From Phellopilus nigrolimitatus (Eukaryota > Basidiomycota > Agaricomycetes > Hymenochaetales > Hymenochaetaceae), in contig JAJOHG010000462.1 in NCBI GenBank assembly GCA_021029095.1, positions 1-18,406 on the forward strand: DNA of 18,406 nucleotides, given 5' to 3'. Under the pieces are notes generated by a model that worked only from the letters and a program-made list of their open reading frames with translations, ran no database searches and had not been told where the DNA came from. Below are positions 1 to 7,585 of this stretch, in pieces. The stretch's first letter is position 1. The number at the start of each line of letters is the position of its first letter. A program made the position numbers and the translations under genes.

Positions 1-52
1 TGATAAGTTACAAAAAAGACATAGCTAAGACATCATTCCTACTTTTCGTCAG

Positions 53-363
53 TGGTATCGTTTTGACGACGAAAAGTGAGTTACACCCTCCCTCCCTCCC
101 TCTTCCTCCCTCGCTGTCCTCCCAAAAGCTAAACCGTCTCCTCGCACGCACCCAGGGTGACGCACGCCGCGCTCGCGACGGTGCTACAGTCGACCGCGTA
201 CATGTGCTTCTACGTGAAGCGCCAGCTGGACTACAAGCCGCAGGTGGTCCCGACGTACAAGCTCGCGCGCGAGCACGAAGCGGTGCGCGAGCGCGAGAAG
301 GAGCGCGAGAAGGAGGCGCTGCGCATCAAGGAGGTCGAGGATGCGCTGCTCGCGGTGATTTGA
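53..363 (+). CDS. C-terminal end of a ubiquitin-specific protease (USP, peptidase C19), 5' truncated by window edge
   Basis: Two exons are visible. A 23-nt microexon (53-75) follows an acceptor CAG at 50-52, with a branch-like ctaag near 25. The final exon is 156-363, after an intron of 80 nt (76-155, gtgagt...cccag) with a long pyrimidine tract. Spliced, they read WYRFDDEKVTHA, then AYMCFYVKRQLDYKP, then a Glu/Arg/Lys-rich helix of about 35 residues ending in LLAVI and TGA. In USPs the W..FDD segment follows the catalytic His box, and its first Asp is usually the third catalytic residue. AYM.FYV.R is the usual last strand of the fold. USPs remove ubiquitin from substrates. The Cys box and His box lie outside the window, so the subfamily cannot be named. 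A decayed copy of this same tail lies at 3639-3912, which supports both the exon structure and the frame. Confidence 0.77.
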
Positions 364-1840
364 GCTTTTTCGTTCTGTTTTGTTGCGCGCGAGGATGTGG
401 GGCGTTGGCGGGTCGAACGGAAAGTGTGTGTACTAATAAGAAATTTATTTACGTGTCTCGGAAAGTGAAGAACGGGTAAATAACGGGACGCTACAATTCC
501 TTTGGAGGTTTTTGGAAATCCTAAACGCTTCGGCGCACGGAAAAGGATTTCGAAAGAAAATATGACCGTCCCGAGGGAAACAATGTACATGTCTTTGAAC
601 ATAATTACAGCTGTCTGCAGAATTACACACAGCTCTTTGCATTGATAATGACAATCGCCGGTCAGATTGAGACGACTTGGGTTGATGTGTTGTGGCTCGG
701 ACATAGAGGTCTCGAAGCACATCGGATGTGCCGGCTCAGAGCGTCTACGCCGTGTTATTCGACACAGCAGTGCATAAATGCACTCGAAGGTGCCTAGAAT
801 GAGTGTGCAGCATGTATAGCAGCGAAAAAAAGAGTGCTCCTGTTATAACCAGGTAACTATTAACTTCTCGCCCAACATCCTTTTATTTGATATACAATAC
901 TAAGCTACGAATGGATTTGTGCGCCCAATTGCTGTTTCTTATATTGCTCGCATACTGCTGAGGCTCTGTATATGTCTCAATCTTGCTTGTCTGCTGAGTG
1001 AATTTGCTTTAAGTGAAGTTTTCGAAGCAGTGTTTCACGCATCTCGTCAGGTCCCGAATTACAATTCCAACTCACTTTATCTCATCCTGCCCCGCGACTA
1101 TCGTAATTCTTGCAACCAGTTGTGGTATCTGACTTTGAGAGACTTTGCCCTCGCGCAACGGCCGGAACTTGCCAGTGTCTGCGGAATGGCGTTCTCCGGT
1201 CGGGATCCAGATGAACATGCTTGATGTGCTGGCGTTGTTCTAAGCGAAGGCAGAAGTGAATAAAAAGAGTACGCAAGCTCCGGAGCCTTCTCAAGTGAAC
1301 AGCTGGACGAGCTATGTACGAATAAGAGCAAGAGTGAAGCCCATTCAAACAATTCAGATGTGTGTGAGGAAGAAACATGTGCGAGAGAGCTAGACTTTCG
1401 TACCGCAATAGGCGAGCTAGTGCGCTGAAACGAAATGGCTAGCAGATATGTATTAGTCCGGCCATGAGAATGGGAAATTTAAAAAAAACGCCTTAGGATC
1501 GCGTTGTTACGTAGCGAAGTCGTTGAATCTACACAGCGGCGATGGCAAAAGGCAAGCCGATGGACAAATGAATAAATGGCAAAGAAAAAAATACCATGCT
1601 TCAAATACGACATTCATTGTGCCAGACGCACAGGGCAATACGACGATATGCTCAGAGAAAAGCTACGCCATCGCTGGCCAGATGTGGCTCGAAAGCCTTT
1701 TTTGCGAATGCGTGGCGGAGTCTAAACTCACGCCATTACATAACATGCCTCCATGAAGATTTTTTCCTCGTGGCAGCCTGTCTGAGAGATTTCTCCAGCT
1801 CATCAAGCTCTCGCTATCCCCGAGCTCCCGCGTCTCTTTC
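364..1840. other. Intergenic region between the USP tail and F-box gene 1
   Basis: I see no supportable gene in these 1.5 kb. About 600-680 carries a segment related to the arms of the inverted repeat at 3932-4022 and 4351-4437. About 1655-1840 resembles the sequence just upstream of F-box gene 2 (about 4640-4797), for example the shared run ccatcgct-g/a-g-c/t-cagatgtggct. This region is therefore the non-coding part of the duplicated block. The remaining stretch (about 700-1650) is AT-leaning, with only short open frames that resemble no family and have no matching counterpart in the second unit. Confidence 0.6.
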
Positions 1841-3559
1841 ATGCGGAAAGACGTAGGATCAGTGTCGCTGGAGGCACTCGACGACCTAACGGATGCATTA
1901 TCGCGCTTGAAGGCCCAAGGAGGTGCTTTACGCGGAAAGGAGTGTTGGATAAATGGATGGGACTCAGCGTGAGCCAGCCATCCCCTTTGCTCGAGCTCCC
2001 AATCGCTCAAACTTGATTTTACTCGATATCTATACAGTGTCGAATACCAGCAGCTTGACAGAGCGGTCGAAGCATCGCAGTCTTCGCTAACCCGCCTGAA
2101 GAATACGCGCGACACTCTGAGCGTTCTGCTTCGCGATGTCGAGCACAAACTCGAGGCTTATCGCGCTGAAGCTCTACCTGCCATTCAACATCACGGCTTC
2201 GCGCAACTGCCGGATGATATCCTGGGATCCATCTTCGAACTTTGTGACGAGGAAATCAGGTATAAATCAGCAGGGTTCTGCAACGTCATCTCGCGCGTGT
2301 GTCGCCGCTTCCGCGCCACCGCTCTCAAGTTCCCAAAACTATGGGCGCAGGTATCAAATCTTCACAGCCTCGCCGAATTGGAGCGACGCCTGGCTCGTAG
2401 CGAGAATTGTTGGTTGACCGTGGAGTTAATCGTGCACAATCTCTCTGATTTCGTAAAGCACCGGGGAAAGTTTTTGGAACTCGTCCTCGAGCACAAAGAT
2501 CGGTGGAGGGCGTTCAAGTTCTCTATCTGGGAAAATATGATAATTGTTACACGTAGAGAGGTCCTGGCTAATCTTACGTCTACGACCCAATTTCTCGAAT
2601 TTCCTTCTCTCACCAATTTGACGATCGACGATGATCGCATTTCAGTAATTAGCTTCCGTCCAATACCTGGCTGCACTCCAGAATTCTTCTGGTCATGGAA
2701 ACTTCCAAGCCTATCATCTGTGCATTTGGTCAATCATATCCCCAGACCTGCGCTATGGACTGAACTTCCTTCCGACCTACGCTGGAAACCTCTTCTAACG
2801 TCCGTCCACTTTCATTCGCGTGGAATCGAAGGCGAACTGGATATCTTGCTGCGGTTTCTCAACACGCAGCCTAATCTACAGGATCTGTCGGTGTCTCTCT
2901 TGGGACGTAACGAGGATGTACTTAACTTCGAGGATGATTTCTCCATAGCTAATCTCCCAAACCTCCGATCGCTCAGCTTCACTTCGCACTCGACCCTGAT
3001 GGTGCGGAAAATAGGTCGTGCGTTAATGGCGCCTAATGTGGAACGATTTTGTTTGCATCTTGATCTTTCAGCCTCGGAAGATAATGATGATGTTGAAAAC
3101 GACTTGTACATGCTTCTTATCTTCGAGCTTAAATTAACTTCCCTAAAAATGCTCAATCTTGCGGTCACGGGGGATATCAAGCCGCCCCCTTTTACTGCCT
3201 CGGATGCCATTCTTCACAGTTATGGCAAATTGGAACATCTTGCGCTTGAGGGAGCGTATCTCTGGCCGCCCGGTGGTCAGGTCGACTTAAAAAAACGTGA
3301 CAGACTTCCGCATCTACGGACACTTCGCCTGACGGATTGCCCGCGAATGAACGGGCTCTTCGTGGAGAAGCTTGCCACTGCGTTTGGCACGAGGTCTGAG
3401 GTCGGGGAGGCTGCGTCGGTCGAGATCGTGGAAACGCCTGGCTTATGCAGAGATCTGGAACGATCTTTTTTGCGCGACAAGGTCGATTGGTACGAGAGGC
3501 CCGGACGTACCAAGTTTTTTATAGAGAATCAAACACTTTTCCGAAAACCAAGTATGTGA
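1841..3559 (+). CDS. F-box / leucine-rich protein, copy 1
   Basis: Two exons, 1841-1968 and 2038-3559, joined across a 69-nt phase-2 intron (gtgagc...tacag), give 549 residues. The second copy has the same intron at the same codon. After a short N-terminal helix, residues about 44-90 form a Gln/Glu/Arg-rich helical stretch (EYQQLDR...LLRDVEHKLEA), probably a coiled coil. The F-box follows at about 98-150 (LPDDILGSIFELC ... RVCRRFRATAL). The rest holds irregular leucine-rich segments such as LPNLRSLSF, KLEHLALEG and LPHLRTLRL. F-box proteins bind Skp1 and present substrates to an SCF ubiquitin ligase; the LRR-like part would be the substrate side. Large families of this layout are common in agaricomycetes. 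Relative to copy 2 there is an in-frame 18-nt insertion within the F-box (around 2258-2275). The ATG at 1841 is chosen because it aligns with the ATG of copy 2. Substrate unknown. Confidence 0.86.
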
Positions 3560-3638
3560 CAGACATGTCGAACGAAGCGTATCACTGATATGCAGTCGTT
3601 TGCCTAGTTTTCCCCGCTGCTGAATGATGATTTGTCGT

Positions 3639-3912
3639 TGGTATCGCTTTGACGATGACAAGTCAGTTACACGACCTTCCCGTCCATTCGCTGTGCCAAG
3701 CGCGACCCATTCGGAACTCGACACGGTGCGCGTGTGGATCACGTACATGCGGTACTATGTGAATATGGAGCGTCATTGAGACTGCAAGCCGCCCAGATTC
3801 AAGTTCATGGGTAAGCACGAGTCTGTCAGATTTTGCGAGAAGGAGGACGAGAAGGATGTGACACGCTTCCTTGGGCTGTTGGCGGCGATTTCTTTGCATG
3901 TAGACGCGTAGA
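3639..3912 (+). pseudogene. Decayed second copy of the USP C-terminal exons
   Basis: This matches 53-363 in order. The microexon tggtatcgctttgacgatg is at 3639-3657, and its donor gtcagttacac at 3662 parallels gtgagttacac at 76. A shortened intron follows, then a degraded final exon from about 3706 that can be read codon by codon against the live copy: T-H, then TVRVWITYMRYYVNMERH against TVLQSTAYMCFYVKRQ. An in-frame TGA at 3777-3779 replaces the codon after H/Q. Downstream, lysine and glutamate codons still resemble the helical tail (CKPP, CEKEDEK). No upstream USP exons are present. It is a non-functional hitch-hiker of the duplication that also produced F-box gene 2. Confidence 0.75.
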
Positions 3913-3931
3913 GCTATAAAGGTTATCTGGG

Positions 3932-4022
3932 TTTACAGCTGTTTGCAAAAATACATGTAATGGCAGTCGCGGGTCAGATCGAAATGGAGGTAATCGGACT
4001 TAGCCAAAATTCGATGAGCGTC
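3932..4022 (+). repeat. Left arm of an inverted repeat (pairs with 4351-4437)
   Basis: The segment from tttacagctgtttgc through gtaatggcagtcgcgggtcag to ggacttagccaaaattcga is found in reverse complement at 4351-4437 with only small differences. A more divergent direct relative (cagctgtctgcag...gacaatcgccggtcagattgag) lies downstream of the live USP tail at about 608-672. So this arm belongs to the duplicated block, and the right arm is the newer inverted copy. Confidence 0.8.
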
Positions 4023-4797
4023 GACAACGCACATTTGCTCGTATACACTGACCGGAATGTTATGCTACGGTCTTTTCATAACATCTGAGCTTGTCTCTGT
4101 CGGTGCAAACCTGCAAGCTAATATATGAGGAAAATAATCACCGGCATAGACAGCAGGTGTAGGTTATACGTTTGTAGTGCAGTTGTGATTCGATTTACTT
4201 AGGGATAGGGCCGACGGTTCATTTTATCTCTTTAACACTCTGCGAAAAGCATATCATTAGTACAATATATATATTTCATTTTATCGGTCAATAACCCGCT
4301 GAAAGTCGATCTAAAACGCTGTTGCGAGCAAACGATTCAGCGGTACACTGACGACACGTCAAATTTTGGCTAAGTCCGATTACCTCTTCATTTCGATCTG
4401 ATCCGCAACTGCCATTATTTCTGCAAACAGCTGTAAAGAATTGTATGGGAGTGTATTTAAAGTGAATTTATTGTCGGATCTTTAGATTACTCATGAATGA
4501 AGGTCGTACATATATGACGTTCTGGAGTAAAGCTCTGTTACGGCCATAACAGCAAACATGAGAATAAAGAGAAAAAGAATGTGATTACAGCGAGGCAGAC
4601 CTTTTCAAAAATATAGATCAGTGATGATGGACTTGTGGGAACGTTAGACCATCGCTAGTCAGATGTGGCTTCGGATCCTTCGTTAACCAAGCGTGACCAA
4701 AACATCGATGTGGCTGTGTCTCAAAGGGGATTTCTATGATTTCGCGAATGCCTGTCTTTCCTAGCTCCCGCAATTGCTGAATTCTTGGATTTCCTTA
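4023..4797. other. Intergenic region upstream of F-box gene 2
   Basis: It holds the inverted-repeat spacer, the right arm, and then the 5' flank of F-box gene 2. The last ~160 bp resemble the flank of F-box gene 1, including the shared agatgtggct motif near 4662 and a shared agctcccg shortly before the start codon. An AT-rich stretch (atatatatatttcattttat) lies near 4264-4283. No gene is supportable here. Confidence 0.55.
4351..4437 (-). repeat. Right arm of the inverted repeat
   Basis: The reverse complement begins tttacagctgtttgcagaa and continues atggcagttgcggatcag and gaggtaatcggacttagcc, closely matching 3932-4022. The spacer is about 330 bp with no recognisable gene. No clear target-site duplication or terminal signature is visible, so a mobile origin is not established. 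Confidence 0.8.
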
Positions 4798-6519
4798 ATG
4801 CCTGAAAACTCGGATACAGTGTCGGTGAAGGCACTTGACTACCTAACCAATGCCTTATCGCGCTTAAAGGCTCAAGGAGGTGCTCTGCATGGAGATGAGT
4901 ATTGGATAAATAGACAGGACCCAGCGTGAGCCAGCTATTCCCTTTCCTCGAGTCTGAACTTAGTTTTCTTTGGTTTATGCAGCCTCGAATACCAGCAGCT
5001 TGACAGAACGGTCGAAGCATCCCAGTCTTCGCTAATCCGCCTAAAGGAGACGCGCGACGCCCTTAGCGTCTTGCTTCGCGATGTCGAGCACAAACTCGAG
5101 GCTTTCCGCTTTGAAGTTCTACCTGCCATTCAACATCAAGGCTTCGCGAAACTGCCAGATGAGATCCTGGGGATTATCTTTGAACTCTGTGGCGACAAAG
5201 AAGTCTGTAACGTCGTCTCGCACGTGTGTCGCCGCTTCCGCGCCATCGCTCTCAAGCTCCCAAACCTATGGGCACGCGTATCAAATTTTCACAGCCCCGC
5301 GGAACTGAGGCTTCGCCTGGCTCGAAGTGGGAATCGTTTGCTGACCGTGGAGTTTTCTGCGTACAAAGGCTATAATTTTGAGGAACGTTGGAGAAAATTC
5401 CTTGAAATCGTCCTCGAGCACAAGGTACGATGGGGGGAGTTTAAGCTCTTGATGAATTACAGCCTGAGTTCTCATCTTGAGACACGCAAGGATTTTTTGG
5501 TTAACCTTGGATCTGTGACCACCGGTCTCGAAGTCCTTTCTCTTACCACCTTGACGATCATCGAAGACTACCTTCCGGCAGACGAATACAGTCTAGAAGA
5601 AGATGACAGTCGCACTATCGATTTCTACTGGACATGGAAGCTTCCGAGTCTTTCGTCACTGTATCTAGGAGGCCATGTCCCTGAGATCGCTCTTTGGACT
5701 GAGCTCACCCCTGACCTGCGTTGGAGACCTACAATAACGACCGTCCAGTTTACCTCGGTGGGGACGGAAGGCGAGCTAAATATGTTGCTGGAATTTCTCA
5801 ACACACAGCCTAACCTGCGGGATCTCTCGGTGTCTCTTTCAAGAGCCCAGGAAGCTGATGCGGAAGAGCATAACTTCGAGGATGATTTGTTCATAGCCAA
5901 ACTCCCAAACCTCCTATCACTCAGCCTCACTTCCCACTGGGTGCCGGTTGCGCGGAAAATATGTTGTGCTCTGAAAGCGCCTAACGTGGAACGGTTTACT
6001 TTGCATCTTGATCTTTTTCTCTCGGAATATAACATCGACGCTGAACGGGACTTGCACATGCTTCTTATGTATGACCTCAAATCAGTTTCCTTGAAGACGC
6101 TCAGTCTTTCCGTGGATACCAAGCAGCCCTCCATCACCGCGTCATCCGCAATCCTACTTCGTTATGACAAACTGGAACATCTTGTGCTCGAGGGACCCTG
6201 TCTCTGGCCGCCTCAGATTGGGCTACGAGGTGGCGACCGCAGAAAAACCATCAGACTTCCGCAACTCCGGACACTTCGCCTCATAGACTGCCCACGGATG
6301 GATACGTTGTCTTTGATAGATTTTGCGTCTGCGTTTGCGACGAGGTCTGATGGTGGCGGGGCTGGGTCCATCGAGATCCTGCGAAACTCTGGCTTACGCA
6401 GAGGCTTGGAGCAATCGTTTTTGCGCGACAAAGTAGATTGGTACGAAAAGCCGGACATACGCAGCTTTAATGGCAATTTACGTTTCGACAACCCGGTAAG
6501 TGGCAGACGTTCGCGCTAA
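4798..6519 (+). CDS. F-box / leucine-rich protein, copy 2
   Basis: Two exons, 4798-4925 and 4983-6519, are separated by a 57-nt intron (gtgagc...tgcag) and encode 554 residues. The first exon is exactly as long as in copy 1 (128 nt), and the phase-2 intron falls after the same codon. The order is the same: helical or coiled N-terminus (LEYQQLDRTVEASQSSL), F-box at about 98-146 (LPDEILGIIFELC ... VCRRFRAIALKLPNLW), then leucine-rich segments (LPNLLSLSL, KLEHLVLEG, LPQLRTLRLIDCPRMD). It ends with FLRDKVDWYEKP, shared with copy 1. Both frames are open throughout despite clear divergence, so both paralogues are probably under selection. Likely role: substrate receptor of an SCF-type ubiquitin ligase; target unknown. 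The 3' flank (ctaatatgcacccgtttacttag) also matches that of copy 1, placing the right end of the duplicated block near 6560. Confidence 0.86.
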
Positions 6520-6604
6520 ACGGGCCAAAAAAGTCAACTAATATGCACCCGTTTACTTAGAAATATTGGAGCCGATTGTTGGATGTGGGCAAAGAGGATG
6601 CCAC

Positions 6605-6657
6605 GATCTGGTAACTCAGTGATAGAGCACGGACCCGGAGGTTTGGGAATCATGGGT
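6605..6657 (+). tRNA. 5' part of a tRNA-like gene split by a transposable element
   Basis: GATCTGG at 6605-6611 is the 5' acceptor strand and is perfectly complementary to CCAGATC at 7344-7350. T8-A9, a D arm (ctc...gag around agtgata) and an A-box-like tggtaactcagtg follow. With the insertion removed, the part lengths are 7+2+4+7+4+1+22+17+7 plus a discriminator base, a normal 72-nt tRNA. The anticodon arm does not fold well: only three of five stem positions can pair and position 33 is C, not T. Position 10 is A instead of the usual G. No isotype is assigned; it may be a tRNA pseudogene or a tRNA-derived repeat. Confidence 0.6.
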
Positions 6658-7320
6658 AGGGCTCCGCACCGTAACCGTATTTACGGTTTACGGCCTACCG
6701 TATACGGTTACGGACCGTATCGTATGGACAACAGCGAGAGAAAATTACGGCACCGTATTGCACGGTCCGTACCCGTATTATACCCGTAGAATACGGTCGT
6801 GTACGGCCGTAAATACGGCATACAGCATTATTGAGTACATATTAGGGTTTTAAGCAAATAAATAAGTAAATTTAAGTATTGTATACCTTATTTGGTGTCC
6901 TTATTGCTGCCAAATTTAGTAATCAATCAATATTGTATTCTGCTCGGAACGGGTCGGCCCCGAACGCTGTGCTTTCCAACTCCACCAAGAACCGCGTTCA
7001 TAGAGAAAATAAATAAAATAAAAACAGGGAAAGGCACGCATGATATTTAAAAATTTAATGGAGCAAAATAGCTCAAATCGGACTGCTGCTTTGTAGTCTG
7101 GATGTTCATGATGCTCCCTCTCTTCTTTAGTGACAATCCAACAGGGCTTCGGCATGGTGCGTCAATACGTGCCGTAATGCCGTATACGGCCGTACAGATA
7201 CGTTGCGTACCGTAAGTTGCCTCTAAAACCCGAGATACGGCACGTTTTTATACGGTCCGTGCCCGTATACGAAGTCGGGTTATACGGCCGTATCCGTATA
7301 CGGTACGGTGCGGAGCCCTA
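6657..7320. mobile_element. Non-autonomous TIR transposon (hAT-like MITE) inserted in a tRNA-like gene
   Basis: The ends are inverted repeats: TAGGGCTCCGCACCGTA at 6657-6673 and its exact reverse complement at 7304-7320. The terminal TAGGG fits the hAT pattern (C/T-A-x-x-G). About 160 bp at each end are packed with ccgta/tacgg units, many as the palindrome ccgtatacgg; such subterminal arrays are typical transposase-binding regions in hAT elements. The AT-richer core (about 6830-7160) holds no recognisable transposase, so movement would need a transposase in trans. TCATGGGT occurs at 6650-6657 and 7325-7332, the 8-bp size expected for hAT. However, the right copy sits four bases (AATT) beyond the inverted repeat, so the right junction is imperfect. 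The superfamily assignment is an inference. Confidence 0.75.
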
Positions 7321-7324
7321 AATT

Positions 7325-7351
7325 TCATGGGTTCAAGCCCCATCCAGATCA
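7325..7351 (+). tRNA. 3' part of the split tRNA-like gene (T arm, acceptor strand, discriminator)
   Basis: It contains the B-box-like GGTTCAAGCC in a perfect T arm (atggg-ttcaagc-cccat), then CCAGATC pairing with the 5' half, then A as discriminator. A TTTT run at 7354-7357 would serve as an RNA polymerase III terminator. The first eight bases (TCATGGGT) repeat 6650-6657 and are read as the target duplication made when the element entered. Confidence 0.62.
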
Positions 7352-7585
7352 TGTTTTCATTACCGATTGCTCTCATCACCTTGAACAATATGTCGACAAA
7401 TCTATATCATTCTTGTCATTGGTGACATGTCCGTATCTCTAGTGCTCCTGTAAATGTTGTTGAAATGAATTGGAACGAAGTCTATACATACTTTAGAATG
7501 AGGATAATGGTGAAATGCGGCACGTCGATCCTTCACGCACGTCTCAGGAATTCTCTTGAATATATATAACTCTCACCTTCCTCCC
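7352..7585. other. Upstream region of the Maf-type gene
   Basis: This short intergenic stretch contains the T-run after the tRNA-like sequence and, near 7559-7567, a TATA-like atatatata just upstream of a ctctcacc pyrimidine patch. The TATA-like run is only about 20 bp from the proposed start codon, so its role as the core promoter is uncertain. Confidence 0.3.

Noticed and set aside
76..155. The ccctccctccctcc stretch as a G-quadruplex or microsatellite feature
   Set aside because: It lies inside the USP intron just before the acceptor, where a pyrimidine tract is expected.
231..722. 163-residue open frame on the minus strand over and beyond the USP tail
   Set aside because: It is antisense to a well-supported USP exon, has no family resemblance and no intron or promoter support. 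Only the short CHYxCK-like part is kept, as an observation on the inverted repeat.
919..1224. 101-residue open frame on the plus strand between USP and F-box gene 1
   Set aside because: It lacks an ATG start, resembles nothing known and has no counterpart in the second duplicated unit; expected by chance in 1.5 kb of spacer.
3932..4437. Reading the inverted repeat as a complete MITE
   Set aside because: No target duplication or terminal motif is visible, and one arm belongs to the ancestral flank of the USP tail, so a local inverted duplication is simpler.
6583..6789. 68-residue open frame covering the left end of the transposable element
   Set aside because: It is a translation of the ccgta repeats and tRNA-like sequence; not a gene.
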